Source: Breviolum minutum Mf 1.05b.01
Taxonomy: Eukaryota > Sar > Dinophyceae > Suessiales > Symbiodiniaceae
DNA: 64,000 nucleotides
Direction: 5' to 3'
Assembly: GCA_000507305.1 (NCBI GenBank)
Contig: DF239618.1
Coordinates: forward strand, 1 to 64,000
The notes beneath the pieces are model-generated. The model saw nothing but the letters and a program-made list of their open reading frames with translations. It did no database searches and had not been told where the DNA came from. The first letter of the stretch is position 1; every line of letters begins with the position of its first letter. The position numbers and the translations under genes are program-made. Positions 33,916 to 45,764 of the stretch are shown piece after piece.

Positions 33916-34022
33916 CTAGGTGGTGGCAACTCAAATATTTTTTATGTTCACCCCCATTTAAGGGAAGATGAACCCATTTTGACGTTCATATTTTTCAAAT
34001 GGGTTGGTTCAACCACCAACCA
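33916..34022. repeat. Inverted-repeat element, family A
   Basis: CTAGGTGGTGGCAACTCAAAT at left, GGTTCAACCACCAACCA at right, core CCCATTTTGACGTTCATA. Confidence 0.85.
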
Positions 34023-34162
34023 ATTTTGTAAGGATTTACAATCATCAATTCCAGGGCACTATTTTTTGAATGTTTTTTTTGACTTACCGGGTTAGGCATG
34101 GGAAATTTGAGGGACCGAACCCTCCCCCAAGATTTAGAAGACTCGAGACAGTTTCCTTTCAG

Positions 34163-34276
34163 GATGGCCTATGTTAAGGGGCAGGCTGTTGCTTTTAGGG
34201 AGTATACCTTCTGCGAAAGGATTCCTTATATCATATCCCAACTTGGGAAGAATAAAATAATCTTCAACAGCGCCGG
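34163..34276 (+). CDS. Internal exon, unknown protein
   Basis: Starts after GTTTCCTTTCAG and ends at a GCTG|GTAGGG donor. Frame reads MAYVKGQAVAFREYTFCERI then PYIISQLGKNKIIFNSAG. Good acceptor, good donor and a globular composition make this one of the better exon candidates. The next plus-strand candidate is at 34911. Confidence 0.45.
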
Positions 34277-34316
34277 CTGGTAGGGGATGTGTGAAGTAGA
34301 CCTGGAGGGGTAGTCT

Positions 34317-34437
34317 TACAATGGTGGGCCCCTACAACGCCAGAAATGGGCGAAAATTGATGAGTAACTGAGGTTTTTTCATCCTCCCTACAAGAGCTAT
34401 GATTTCATTTCTAACTGGCAAGGGGCCCACCTTGTAC
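34317..34437. repeat. Inverted-repeat element, family J
   Basis: TACAATGGTGGGCCCCTAC at left, AAGGGGCCCACCTTGTAC at right. It follows the exon at 34163-34276 by about 40 bp. Confidence 0.8.
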
Positions 34438-34910
34438 CATGTCATATCATACTTTGGCAAATGATCTCACGAGTTAAACTGCCAGGTTGCCTCGACTCAG
34501 GCGTTAGTTTTCTGGCCTTACGTAAAAGTTTAACTCCGAATTGCCTCCCAAAATGGCCAAACAGGATTTTGGGTGGTGAATTTTTGAAATATGCACACAT
34601 GACACCGTATACCTTGGGGTTGTCCGCCCAGTAATAGTGGCAAATGAAGGTTTAGCTTGAGATCCCGGATTTTAAAGATGCCATAATCCTGTTGGTGACT
34701 ACTACTGGCACGGGGGACAACCCCAAAATCTGCCGTGATGGGAAACAGGGTCAAACAAAATTTCATCATTTCCCCGATGCTTTCCTGTACAACTGTAATT
34801 TTGAGCAATTCTTCCAAAATTCTTGCGACCACCCAAAAGTAGTCTTTGTCTGAGTGGGGCGGGCATGTCTTTCTGACGTGGAAGCAAGCGGGTAAAGTGT
34901 CAGGACGCAG

Positions 34911-35066
34911 GAAAGTTGCAAGGCTTTGACGCAGGAAACTGCTTCTCTTTGTGTCATGCCTCTTATTGGAACCACCTGGGGCTTAGCTTCCAATCCGTGC
35001 GGTCGGACGGCAGTCGACCTACATGGCTCCTTGCGTAAGAAGCCTGGAGTCGAGGAGTCAATGTGA
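34911..35066 (+). CDS. Possible terminal exon, unknown protein
   Basis: After GACGCAG the frame runs 51 codons to TGA, with ALTQETASLCVMPLIGTTWG and a basic C-terminus LRKKPGVEESM. The region to about 35300 is GC-richer than its surroundings. The minus strand and other plus frames are also open in places, so this is tentative. Confidence 0.35.
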   Translation, partial: ESCKALTQETASLCVMPLIGTTWGLASNPCGRTAVDLHGSLRKKPGVEESM

Positions 35067-35421
35067 CCACTCTTGGGGGTAGATGTGGAAACCTATCCCA
35101 ACCGTGGCTTCCCGTGGAATCCTGGAAGGGGTAGGAAAGCCAGAAGCCGAAGCCCTTTCTGTTCACACACTTTGTGGGCATCAGGCACTGGCGGGTAAAC
35201 CACCAAGAACAACAAGATGCACAGGAGCCTTGCTGAACATAGCCAAAGGCTCAGAAGGTTTTCGGGCGAAACACACACATCAATCACAAGATACTTGGAG
35301 GATCATCCCAGTTAGTAAGGGAAAAGTTGCCTGTAAGCAACTATGCTTAGTATATTTTCGGCCCTTTAACTGGGGACACCGTTCCCTTTCCAAATTCGCC
35401 CTTTCATGGCGGTGACCCAAA

Positions 35422-35610
35422 CTAGGATGGCCAATTTTCGCCCCTCCAACCAACCAGCCGCAAGTTGGTTGAAACAGCTCCCGGCCCAATAAGGATAAAC
35501 AACCATATTTGAAAAGCTTCTCCATTTGAAAGTGAAACCGGAGATCCATGATCTTCTGCTATGCTTTGCTTTGTCCATTCAGCTATGTTTTTCTTCCAGC
35601 TGATTTTCAA
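35422..35610 (-). CDS. Possible coding segment, frame uncertain
   Basis: All three minus-strand frames are open over most of this stretch. The one ending at 35422 reads SIAEDHGSPVSLSNGEAFQI then a hydrophobic run. A coding segment is plausible but frame and product are unknown. Confidence 0.2.
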   Translation of the reverse strand: MKISWKKNIAEWTKQSIAEDHGSPVSLSNGEAFQIWLFILIGPGAVSTNLRLVGWRGENWPS

Positions 35611-36043
35611 AAGAAAAGCTCGTTGTATTCAAACTTCAAACTGTTGGAGGGTGAACCAAAATATTACGTCATATTGTTGCTGCTTGTTGGGTGACGATAC
35701 AGCTATCATGTTCATGTTTTTCCTTTACAAAACATCTCCAAAAAAAGGGGTTTAAGACTGGAAAAACAGCAGATGTTTTGGAGGTTTGGAGGATACCCTT
35801 GTCCTCCAAAATGATCCAAACATATCCAAACACTATGTGAGGAGATGTGAAAGGACCCCCTAAACGCCGAGCTTCAGGAGGTTTTTATGGGATCCAAACA
35901 CCCACAAAAACCTAGTATTTCACTTGAAATATGCTAGTTGAAGATTATTTTCCTATTGGACATGATGATTTCCACCCATGTTTCTTTATAGTCATGATTC
36001 GGAGTCATCCAACCGAAACAAATTAAACAACCATTTTCAATAA

Positions 36044-36547
36044 GTGGATGTTTTGGGTTTGCGATGTTTTTTGTTTATGTGCAGATTCGGAGGGTTTTCT
36101 TCACTTTTCTCTAACAAGGCCCCCGTTCCCACTTTTGGGGGCAGTTTAGGGCCTTTTCTGGGGAAACAGCACCATTTTGTTCAACCACGGTCGGTGCTTA
36201 AATTGTTTGTTTGTGTTTGCTTGCCTTCAGGGTTGAAACATGATGTTGTTTTTCTTGTGAGACCGAAACACTATTGTGAAAGGCATTTCTTACCAGTAGC
36301 CAATGCTATTTTGTCCTTTTTCTACCCAACAACATATTCCAAGAATCGAACACTGGAGGAGTTTACTGGAACAATCTCTAATGTCAAGCATACGGTTGTA
36401 CCTTTACCCAGGATGCCAGTATCCATTGGTTGGAAGTCAGACTGTCCAGTAAGAAATGTCCTCACCATTTTTGCGGGACGAGAAGGTCTCCGGAGCCATC
36501 ATTATGGTGTGAAAGCTCGGATTTTGGTGGTGAGGTTTGGGTGTTGA
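36044..36547 (+). CDS. Long ORF (167 codons), unknown protein
   Basis: The longest open frame outside the phospholipase D-like ORF. It contains VFLVRPKHYCERHFLPVANA and a Cys/Arg-rich C-terminus. A CTTCAG acceptor at about 36229 suggests the real exon may be only the 3' half. No family recognised and no conserved motif seen. Confidence 0.3.
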   Translation: MDVLGLRCFLFMCRFGGFSSLFSNKAPVPTFGGSLGPFLGKQHHFVQPRSVLKLFVCVCLPSGLKHDVVFLVRPKHYCERHFLPVANAILSFFYPTTYSKNRTLEEFTGTISNVKHTVVPLPRMPVSIGWKSDCPVRNVLTIFAGREGLRSHHYGVKARILVVRFGC

Positions 36548-37220
36548 GTCAGAAGCTTATCCCCTGACGCTTCATGGTCTATACATGACATTTGTGAATC
36601 TTTTAAAGGTAAATATATACCAGCACCTTCCAAGGGGTGCCATTTAACCCTAAGGGACGGTGAATTGACAGCATTTAGTGGAAGATATGTGGAAGATCCA
36701 GGTAGGTAAATGTAGCATACATGGAGATCATTGAGCCTTTGGGGTATGGGATCTCCTAAAACCCTTACTAACCTTAAGGATTTCCCATAGGTTTGTAAGC
36801 TAAGATCCTCAGATGGGAACTGGTCAACCTACCTTTTTGCTAGGGCCACGTACCCCGCCGAGAAATAGCCAGCCTTCTTAAGGACTTATGAGAACCATTG
36901 GTTTCCCTTAATAAGGCCGGCTAGTCAACCTTTATTTCTGGGGAGCGTACGTTAAGGGGGGGCGGTAGGTTGACAAGCCATGATACAAGGTTGTGAAGGA
37001 CCCCAAGTTGAGTAGACTTTAAGATCGGAAATGGATTTACCTGGAGATTTTTTTTTTGTTTAATATGTTTGTCCAGTGCCTTGTAGGTTGTTCATGGTAG
37101 GATTATGGAGTGTTTTTACCCTAGTCTTCCAAAATGATCTAAAACAATTTGGGTTTGAAGATTTGAGTTTCGACCCTTCAAAGGCCGAGCACTGATCCTC
37201 ACAAGGTATGACTGGAAGAG

Positions 37221-37385
37221 TACTTGGAGGATCGGGCCCCATGACTTGTAAGTAGTTAGTGACACCCATTTGTAAGCCATGAAACGGCCATTTGGAAGGG
37301 GTCCCACAACTCGATCCTGAGGGAACGAAAACTAACCATGGTTATTAACAACTTACTAACCATGGACCATGCTTATTAACAACTT
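37221..37385. repeat. Decayed inverted-repeat element, family C
   Basis: TACTTGGAGGATCGGGCCC at left; interior shares CATGAAACGGCCATTTGGAAGG with 29338-29473; the right end is degraded into short ACTAACCA direct repeats. Confidence 0.55.
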
Positions 37386-37686
37386 CAACTAACCACGTAA
37401 GGCCCTCTTATTCCCCTGAAGTTTAACGGCTCTCCCCAGAGATGTATGCGGTATATATAATATACATATATGTATATTGTTTGGAATCATATTGATGATG
37501 TTCCATATGCGTTTGCCGATTTGCCAAAAAAAAATGATAGAAGCCCCAGGGGGCCCCATAGCTTCAAAGTCTAAGACCAAAGAACCTGGATGTGTTTTAC
37601 TCCCTAGAAAACGAACATGTCCTTTGAAAATCAATGGTTGGTTCAGATGTATTTCCTATTGAAACAGTCCCTTTTTAGGGGACATG

Positions 37687-37941
37687 TTAGTTTTCAGGGA
37701 TTTTGTTGGTGATCTTTTTACGGATTCTGCCATGGTAAATCACCATTTTGAAAAACACCATTTGGGAGAACATGTTTTGGAACTTTTTCCAGGCATCGAA
37801 CAAGCAAATCCAAGTTAAGATGATCCATGCAAAGGATTCATTACTTCTAAGGGGCAAAGTCTGGTCGACTTGGACTTCCAGGGCATGATGTTTGAAGGTT
37901 TTCTTCCCGGCTTCCGGGGTCATGTTTTTGGTGTATGACAA
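37687..37941 (-). CDS. Possible exon, unknown protein
   Basis: Minus-strand frame of 84 codons starting after GCAAACAG. Reads LSYTKNMTPEAGKKTFKHHA and then SFAWIILTWICLFDAWKKF, a possible membrane-embedded helix. The last third is AT-rich and may be past the true exon end. Confidence 0.3.
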   Translation of the reverse strand: MSYTKNMTPEAGKKTFKHHALEVQVDQTLPLRSNESFAWIILTWICLFDAWKKFQNMFSQMVFFKMVIYHGRIRKKITNKIPEN

Positions 37942-38106
37942 CTGTTTGCATCGGATGTTTCAGGAATTTTCTACATGAGTTAGGATCACCAGGTTCTTTC
38001 ACTCCATACCCCATGAAGGAATCATATTTATTTTTGGGGATCGTTTTACCTAGTCAAGTCATCCCGTCACCATCAAATCAATACTAACTTCCAACATACC
38101 CAAAAC

Positions 38107-38322
38107 TTAATTGTTTATTGTAGAATCATCCCAAAAAGTCTTCAAGGCAAACTTTTCACTTCTACCTTGATTCACCCTCCAAAGGAACGGCCTTTTAAAC
38201 ATCACACATCCCACACCGAAATCGTGAAAATCCGAGAAAATCATCACCTCAAGTTCGGACCGCCAACTGGGAAGGTCCCTTCCCAATGAAAGAGAGTCCG
38301 AACCATGTCCCCACCAACACAT
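38107..38322 (-). CDS. Possible exon, unknown protein
   Basis: Minus-strand frame of 71 codons ending TAA. It contains WWGHGSDSLSLGRDLPSWR and FKRPFLWRVNQGRSEKF, rich in Trp and Arg, and stays open a further nine codons upstream. No family recognised. Confidence 0.35.
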   Translation of the reverse strand: MCWWGHGSDSLSLGRDLPSWRSELEVMIFSDFHDFGVGCVMFKRPFLWRVNQGRSEKFALKTFWDDSTINN

Positions 38323-38999
38323 TCGGCGGGAGACCTCTAAGGTGCCAGATTATTTGCTGGTGCCTTTAGGGAACTTCCTGAGCATCACCGATGTCCCTGG
38401 GCATGGTGAAACGTGAGGTTTGTCGGGTTTGGGACCGACCTCGATGGACCTGAAAAAAATCCGAAGGTCCATGGCTTGAGAGGGACATCAACCGTTGGGT
38501 TGGGTTAGCTGGTTGGGTTAGCTGGTGACTATTTTGGGCATACTAATCCATGTTGTATGGGATTTCTAGGATAGTGAAGCGTTGATGTTAACCACCAATT
38601 CACAATAATGTGAACCATAGTTTGATTTTGTGGATTATTTTATTTTCTTTGGATAGTTGGATGGTACAGGTTAAGTAAACAACTGGACGGTGGAATGCCT
38701 TTCAAAAGTCCTGAACACTTGATTTGAAACATATTTCATGTTTTTTTTTCAGAGCCCCACGCGGGCCAGATTTCTAAAATATTTATTACATATACATATT
38801 ACTCACGCGAAAACTAACATTTCCCCTCAAAAATGCTGCTTGGAAGACTACGTTCTGTTTTGAAATGGCCTTGTTGAATCATTGGTCCCTCTCCAATTGG
38901 AAGGGTTTTTTTCCACCATGAAAAGAGGGTCAGGGACGTCCAGCTCCCCCGAAAAGAACCAGGCTATTGAGGTCCCTGGATTCATTGGGGATGATGTAG

Positions 39000-39160
39000 A
39001 TACATAGGTTATGATATATTAATACATATTATATGTACGTATATATTTATATCTATATATATAACAATCTACAGTTTACCATAGTTGTACATAAATCTCT
39101 AGCTTGGGCATATATATATACATATATATATATATATTACACATATAATATATGGTATCC
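39000..39160. repeat. AT-rich microsatellite tract
   Basis: Imperfect ATAT/GTATAT repeats directly 5' of the pseudogene at 39172. Confidence 0.7.
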
Positions 39161-39171
39161 AAGATTCTAGG

Positions 39172-39909
39172 ATAAACAAGATCCAAGAATTACAGCAAAG
39201 ACTTCTTGGATCCGAAGACAAAGCTTTCCCAGATCCGAGACTAGGTTCTGCTGTGGATCCTTCTTCTACTTCTACTCAATCGCTTTCCTCACGCTGCAAT
39301 GCATCGTCTTCTAGATGTCAAACACAAAAGCATTGAAGATATGAGCCAGATGTTCGGCCAGCTCTGGGAAGCGTGGGTCGTGAAGACGGAGAAGAAGATT
39401 CAGTGCAGGTGAGACATGGGCTGATGTTGAATGAAGCGGACGAAGCCACCTTTGACAAGAAGATCGCGTGTGGCAAACTCCACTGAGAGCAATGGTGCAG
39501 GAATGTGTTGCCTCGAGCTTAGCAAATTAGATGCCATGGGCCTGCAGCCAGAAGCAGGAGACCCAGCTGGGGAACCTGCAGCTGCTGAGGTAGTGGATGT
39601 GCTTGCGACGCCTGAGAAATGCAAATCACAGTCTTCCAGTTGACATGGATCTCCTGTGTCCTACAAACCCTCCGCCGCTCGGGAGCTTTTTTGCAATCTG
39701 CTTTTGGCTATATTGCATCTGGGCTTTGAGCTGTTTGCAAAGTGGAGTGGAAGCCACTGGCAGCCAAGTGGCTCAAGGATCGGCAAGCCATCCTTCACAC
39801 GGCTGCCAAGAGCTACGCCTCCAAGATCTCCGGCGTACTCCATGATCGGGTTGTGCACAAGACAAAGCGGATGCGGCGTATTCTGCACGTCTCCAGAAGA
39901 GCATCAAAA
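39172..39909 (+). pseudogene. Frameshifted coding relic, unknown protein
   Basis: A GC-richer island in which codon-like reading moves between frames: 39175-39298 (coiled-coil-like IQELQQRLLGSEDKAF), 39299-39411 in another frame (SIEDMSQMFGQLWEAWVVK), 39406-39490, 39479-39640 (acidic, AGDPAGEPAAAEVVDVL), about 39656-39740 and 39742-39909 (basic, AAKWLKDRQAILHTAAKSY, stop TAG). No plausible splice sites separate most blocks, so small indels are the simpler reading. It could be a dead retrocopy or transposon ORF. No family recognised. Confidence 0.5.
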
Positions 39910-40393
39910 GTAGGGGGGGGTTATGGTATATGTTTATATAAACTTTTAACGTTATGTGTCTATTCTTGAAAACATGTTGAAGATTCTCAGATTCTCCACA
40001 TTGCCCTGGTAAGCCTCCTTTTGTTTTTTCCACCTGCTTTCAATATGATCACATCTCATACCCTCAAAAATATGTACCCTCCAAAAAAGAAATATATATA
40101 CCCTCCATGAGACCAACAGATCCCCTACCAGCCGGCACTTTTGAGACGATGATTTTGTCAGTTTTGTGGAGGGTATAACATACATACATTTATTTATCTG
40201 TGCAAACAGTGCAAATGTCACAAGTTTCATTCAACACATCACTGTTTTTGACAGACTTCCGCTTCCCCTCCTCCTTTTTTGCACTTGTTTGATATCGGAT
40301 GTTGCTTCAAGTTCAGGGGTGAAAAAACACATCATCCACGGTCGTTAACCACACATGACCCAACCAAGTCCGTCCCCACAAATTGGCTCACTG

Positions 40394-40494
40394 TACTTGG
40401 ATGTCCTAGGAACTTAGTGAAAGGTTCGTAAGTGGGTAATAATCCGTTTAGAAACCAGTTGCTAACTTCCTGGGACATCCAAGTAGTGGGCCCA
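40394..40494. repeat. Inverted-repeat element related to family B
   Basis: ACTTGGATGTCCTAGGAACTT at left, GCTAACTTCCTGGGACATCC AAGT at right. Confidence 0.65.
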
Positions 40495-40818
40495 AACCGG
40501 TTCACTATACTAAGTACCTGCTGAAAGCCTGGGACTTTTTAACTACACATGGACCTGCAGGTGCGCTGGGTATGTTTGTTTTTCTGGACATTGGTGCTGT
40601 TGTTTTTCTCGCAAAAGTTCCACTTGTTTTTCATTTACGTTTTGTTGGTACAATGATTTTTAATTATTTTTAGAAGTATGTTTTTCAAAGAAAAATTCAC
40701 ATGCGTTTTATTTTCCAACACTTTTTCACTTGGAAATATCACATCATGATTCACTCAAAGTTTACTTTTTGTTGATCCCCAAAAAAGAGGGTGAATATTA
40801 GAAGGGTTCCCTCCTCAG

Positions 40819-40959
40819 CGCCAGAGCATCCGAATCGTTCTTGTTGGGTGGAATCCCGAACAATCCACTGCAAACATGTCTTTTGTCGATCCGGGACCAG
40901 TTGGGGGGTCAACAACAAGTGTTTTTTTTCCCGGTTTGTTTTCTCCTAGTGAAGGTTGA
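40819..40959 (+). CDS. Possible exon, unknown protein
   Basis: After CCCTCCTCAG the frame reads RQSIRIVLVGWNPEQSTANM then SFVDPGPVGG. A GGGGG|GTCAAC donor falls after VGG; the rest to the TGA is probably intron. No family recognised. Confidence 0.4.
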   Translation, partial: RQSIRIVLVGWNPEQSTANMSFVDPGPVGGSTTSVFFPGLFSPSEG

Positions 40960-41039
40960 AGGATTTTCCGTGCAAACAAAAAATATTCTGGCAGCCTACT
41001 TGTACTGGTTGTGTTTTCCTCTGCAGTGTGAATCGAATG

Positions 41040-43380
41040 ATTGATGCAGTGTCATGAAGGCACTATTTTTCAGAGGGATCAATATAGAATATAAATAACG
41101 GTGATGTCGGAATTGTTGTTTCTTGATGTTACCAATTCTTTGGGGTTACCAACAGCTGGCCAAAAGGCTCCGTGTATAGATAATCCAAAGCAACTGCATC
41201 ACTTTGTAGATTTTGTAAATATTTAAAAGGTGGATGTTTGCTTGACATCTTAGTTTGTTGGATAGTTTGAGGATGTTTTTCCTAGATTTCACGGTAGAAA
41301 TATGAACAAAGCAGAATAAATGGCCAAAGTACAGTGATGATATGACCTCTCCCCCAGAAGATATTTGGTTCACTAGTAGGGGAATTTTTTATTTTTATTT
41401 TTTGTTGTTTACAAAACTAAGTGTTTGTTGACAACTAAGTTGGTATCAGCTGTGATCACACTATTGGCAACTTACCCAGTAGTTTTAGTTTGCTTTTACA
41501 TTTTTTGAGATTATTACACTCCCTGAAAATAACAGCCCGCACCTGAAAATGAATGGTTGGAATACTACTTTCCTTTCGGGACCCGGCCCATTTTCAGGGG
41601 CGTTTTGGTTAGTTTCAGGGAGGGTAATTTTTTGTTTTTCGCATTCAGGTATTCCTTGTTTCAGGTCAAGAAGTCTGACAACAATCCTCAAATCATGTTT
41701 TTTTCTATATAAAGATGCATTCCCTGAACACTAACAACGAGTTTACCCCTGAAAATCAATTTTGTTGTAAGATGAAAGGTCTTTTTGGTGGCAAATGCCT
41801 ATTTTCAGAGGCTATTTGCATCTTCAACAGTGCAAGTTCTTTACTGAGTAACGATGTGACACCGGCCATTTGGAACTTAGAATCTACATATTGAATATAG
41901 GTAAAAAAAAAATCAGATATCAGAACATATCAGATACTGATGAATGTGGTATATCCCTGGAAGTTTAACATAGCCCTTGAAAATAAGCTTTACATGACCT
42001 ATCATGACCTTTGGACCCCAACAAACACCTATGGAAAAATGGAGGTTTTAAGGCCTAATCATATGGGTTGTGGGGCCGGAAAAGTGGCTTCTCAGGGTAC
42101 CTTTTGGGGCTTCAAGTTGATGGACAATGATAGACGTTTCGGCTTTTTTGTTTTCCCAGCTTCCAACCATTCAGGGCCTCCAGTGACCCTGTGAGCTGTT
42201 TGGGGTCCAACATATCCCAACATATCCGACCTAACAAAGGTGGTACTCTCAGGTGAAATTTGGTAAAGTTCGTTGATGTTGGGAGGGTGTAACCCCTTTG
42301 GCGTTTGCGGGTACCTAAGTCTGTAAACTTCTCGTTTTTTTGTTTGTTTGCACCGGAAGAAACTTGGAACAAACCTCTCATTTCAGCAAGGAGATGAATG
42401 TAGTGGAACACCACCACTCTTCGTTGCAGGTGGTGATGGGAGCGCGTTCATGAGAAGAATATTCCACGATGTGATAGGATTTTTTGGTTGAAGTTGGCGG
42501 TTGCAATTTTCAAGCACTTTCTATCATGTTGACCTCTACTTGGAGAGGCTGTCTCATTTGACAAATATGATATATCTTTAAACAGGTTGTTTCCACCAGA
42601 AACTAACATATCATATAATAATGAAGATACAAACAGGACATTCGTTTTTTTTTGTGGCTTCTTGTTCAGGTGCTTTATTTTTTTAGTCTTGGGGAAGGTA
42701 ACCAGCAACCACCACCATGAAATTCTTAAAGTAGATGGATGGTTTCAATCATTTTGGTACTGAAACTGCGGGAGATGATTCTGATTTCTTACAGATTTTT
42801 TTCTTGAAAAATTCAGTGGCTCTTAAAACCCATGAACTGAAGTTGAATATGTAACAAGTGTTCCGGATTTGTGATTCGAGTTTTTGACAACTATTATATA
42901 CATATATGTCTATAGTTTTTGTTTTATGTTTTTGTTGTTGTTGTTTCCAACATATGTTCACCCACGGGTTGTGGTTTTGGTTTTCTCGGTATGAAAAAGT
43001 GGTTCCGTTTAAAAGCGGTTCTACAAGAACTATTTTGGAAACATGCAGGTACACATCCTATCCTATCCCATGACGGGATCCATGGGACTGGTATATTTAC
43101 CTAATAAAAATCGACCATTCATGTAGGTAAATATGCAAAAAAAATGCATGGAATATATATATATATGGAATGGGTATGTGGCAAGATTTCTCCATCAAAA
43201 AGTGGTTTTCCTAACATTTGGACAGTTTTTTTTCAGACTCGCCACGCATATCATGTAATGAAGCCGTAGAATCTTTGATAACGCCAACCTGCTCCAAAAA
43301 ATTGGGGTGTGGGATCCCTACAAGGGAGATATAAAGAAAAAGGTCTGGAAATGGAGACATAATTTATGAATGGATGAAAA
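41040..43380. other. Gene-poor stretch dominated by repeats
   Basis: Contains family F at 41517-41636 and a decayed F at about 41728-41830, a K/F-like end at about 41945, a D-like pair at 43060-43165 and AT microsatellites. A 101-codon minus ORF (42112-42417) is not supported by anything else. Confidence 0.5.
41517..41636. repeat. Inverted-repeat element, family F
   Basis: CACTCCCTGAAAATAACAGCC at left, GGTTAGTTTCAGGGAGGGTA at right, inner pair CCTGAAAATGAATGG / CCATTTTCAGGGG. Confidence 0.8.
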
Positions 43381-43477
43381 CATGGTGAAATACCCCCCGC
43401 TTCGTTAACCAATTTGCTAAGTTTCAACGAGGTGATGCAAGCTCAAAATGGTCACGTTTCTCCGCAGTTTTTGCCAG

Positions 43478-43603
43478 GAGGACATACTTGGATCGAAGAA
43501 CCAACAATTTGTCGTCGATCCAGGCGATTCCTCCGGTGCCGCATCAGCTTTGAGTATGCTCTTGCGCTTACGGCAGCAGGCCCGTTACATGGTTCGCCGC
43601 TGA
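43478..43603 (+). CDS. Terminal exon, unknown protein
   Basis: After TTTTTGCCAG the frame reads EDILGSKNQQFVVDPGDSSG and then SALSMLLRLRQQARYMVRR before TGA. It is an amphipathic basic C-terminus in GC-richer codons. Other frames are open over part of it, so the frame is likely but not certain. Confidence 0.45.
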   Translation, partial: EDILGSKNQQFVVDPGDSSGAASALSMLLRLRQQARYMVRR

Positions 43604-44204
43604 TGAGGTTAGAACAAACACGTGCAAGGCCACGGGTTAAAGGTTGAAAGCTCACAGTGGATGTTTTTTCAACCCCCCCGAATGAAATTGAAAAAAGCAA
43701 GATGACGCGACCATATTAATATGATGGATGATGGATGTATCAATTTCTGTGTTGGTGCCGTTTTTAATATATAATTAGATGTATTTAGTTTACCTGCTGG
43801 AATTGTGTGTTTTGTTGGCACCGAAATGACATGGTAGATCAACTTGCATGGAATCCATATGCCAAATAGAGCCATATCTCAACCCCGAGCTCTCTCCCCA
43901 CAGAAATGGTGAACTTTTTGAGAAAATTAGGATGACACCCTCCATAGCCTGGCTTTTTACTATGTAGTTGCAGTAGAATACTACATAACCCCCCTGAAAT
44001 TTAAGTTAGATGTTAAACATAGCCATATCAATATCACCATATCTGATAGGAGATACCTTTACAAACTACATTTGTTTAGTATCTATGTTAAACAGGGGCA
44101 CCCCTGCTAGTCATACAAGGTTCATTCTCACCCCTCTTATTTTGGAGGGAGCCAGCTCGATGATATAGTTGCAGGTTGGCAGGGTTTTGGCTAAGAAATA
44201 GTTA

Positions 44205-44322
44205 GACTCCCTAAGACTAAGAGCTCACCCCTGAAAATAGGCCAAAATTGCCTCAAAAGGAAAGGATCGTCTTCCAATTATCAATGTTTAGGTGCCTTTG
44301 GCTGTGAGTTTCAGGGAGGGTA
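44205..44322. repeat. Inverted-repeat element, family F
   Basis: GACTCCCTAAGACTAAGAGC at left, GTGAGTTTCAGGGAGGGTA at right. Confidence 0.7.
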
Positions 44323-44512
44323 GCCATTCTTTGCCTTTTTGATTATCCTTGATTTTCACTTGATCCAGTGATTTGCGTTTTTGCCAAGAAATAATTGAAC
44401 AGATGTTTGATCGCTGAGGTGGGTGGTTCTAAAAACCACGCCTTTCGTGGTGGAAATTCCTAGATGAGTAAACCACCGGTTTTTCATCCATTGATTGATC
44501 CAAGTTACTTAT

Positions 44513-44606
44513 CTAGGTTGTTTTAAATATTTTTATTTTCACCCCTATTTGGGGAAGATCTCCATTTTGACTAATATTTTCCAAAGGGGTCGAAACCGCC
44601 AAATAG
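44513..44606. repeat. Inverted-repeat element, family A
   Basis: CTAGGTTGTTTTAAATATTT at left, GGGTCGAAACCGCCAAATAG at right, core CCATTTTGACTAATATTTT. Confidence 0.75.
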
Positions 44607-44840
44607 TTATTATGTGTTTATATATTTTTGTTTTACATTTGCCAACCAACACTTTAGTGACAAAGTCGTGATATTCTTCCATTTGCCCAGCAGATGTTCA
44701 GGCGTTCAGAACTTCATCATTGGAACCGACTATTGCCGAGGCGTACTAACATATTCTATGATATTTTTAAATATATTTTGAGTATTGAATGCCTCCAGGT
44801 AAAAGTAGGAAAATAAATAAAATAATCTTCCAAAATCCAG

Positions 44841-45194
44841 GTGTTTCAGGTGCCAGCTGTTGCAAAAACAACTGTGTTAGTTTCAGTGATATGGTTTTTC
44901 TTCTGTACTCATCACCCCAGCTGCTTCTTAGCCCCTGCCAACTGCCAACAGGGATTTCCAGAAGCTTCGGGTTTCTTCGCTTTCAGCCCTTGGATGAATT
45001 TGGCCTGTGACTCTCCCACGTGCGCCGGGTCACGTCGAGATGACGCCTCCATGAGGGATGATACTGCTAAGTGGTGTGCCATGATGGAGTATGGGTGCCT
45101 ATTTTTGGATGTGAGGTATATTATCACTTGGAAATGTAGATGTTTGTACATAGGTTGTAGAATTTTAAGAGGTTCGAAGGCCTACTTGGAATGA
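44841..45194 (+). CDS. Possible exon, Cys-rich, unknown protein
   Basis: 117-codon frame. The better part is about 44930-45115, with MNLACDSPTCAGSRRDDASM and CAMMEYGCLFLDV; a VRYIIT read-through after GTGAGG suggests a donor near 45113. A second plus frame is also open at the 5' end. Confidence 0.25.
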   Translation: MFQVPAVAKTTVLVSVIWFFFCTHHPSCFLAPANCQQGFPEASGFFAFSPWMNLACDSPTCAGSRRDDASMRDDTAKWCAMMEYGCLFLDVRYIITWKCRCLYIGCRILRGSKAYLE

Positions 45195-45628
45195 CATGTG
45201 CATATGACATTAATTAAAGACCGCGAAATTGGCCTTATAAGGTCCTTTCAGCAAACCTCCATTTTAGGTACCTGAATTTTTTTGTGACATTGGTTTCAAC
45301 CGTTGTTGTTAAGCATAGTCCTGATATGTCCTGATCTTCTTATGCCGAAATTGTGCCAAAACCCCATATCAAGGCATCACATAAAAGGCATGTAAAAAAA
45401 CAACCCAGCCCCATTTTATAGGGATTTTTTTCATGGTTGGCTTGTTTGACTTACAGGGATGTTAATATTCTGTGAAACTGGGTACCTGGGCTTCCACCAC
45501 CATCAAAATCATGGTTGACCCAATTTCGATGATTAGAACCCTTAGGGTTCAGCAATGGTGGTTATATCAACACCCATTGTTTCATTGGTGGTTGGAATCT
45601 CAAGGATAAGGTATCACATACCATCCAT

Positions 45629-45764
45629 ACTCAGGTGTCCATGGAAGTCAGTAACTAGTTACTAGTTAGTAAGTTGGTTTATAACCTACTTAAGGGACTT
45701 ATAACCTAGTTATATAGGGGTGATATCACCCAGCTACTCAGTACCAGCAGGACATCCCAGTACC
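45629..45764. repeat. Inverted-repeat element, family B
   Basis: ACTCAGGTGTCCATGGAAGT at left, core CTTAAGGGACTTATAACC, AGCAGGACATCCCAGTAC at right; a short ACTAGTTACTAGTTAGTA duplication inside. Confidence 0.8.

Noticed and set aside
42112-42417. 101-codon minus ORF
   Set aside because: Overlaps repeat-like DNA at its 3' half and shows no splice or start context; could be chance.
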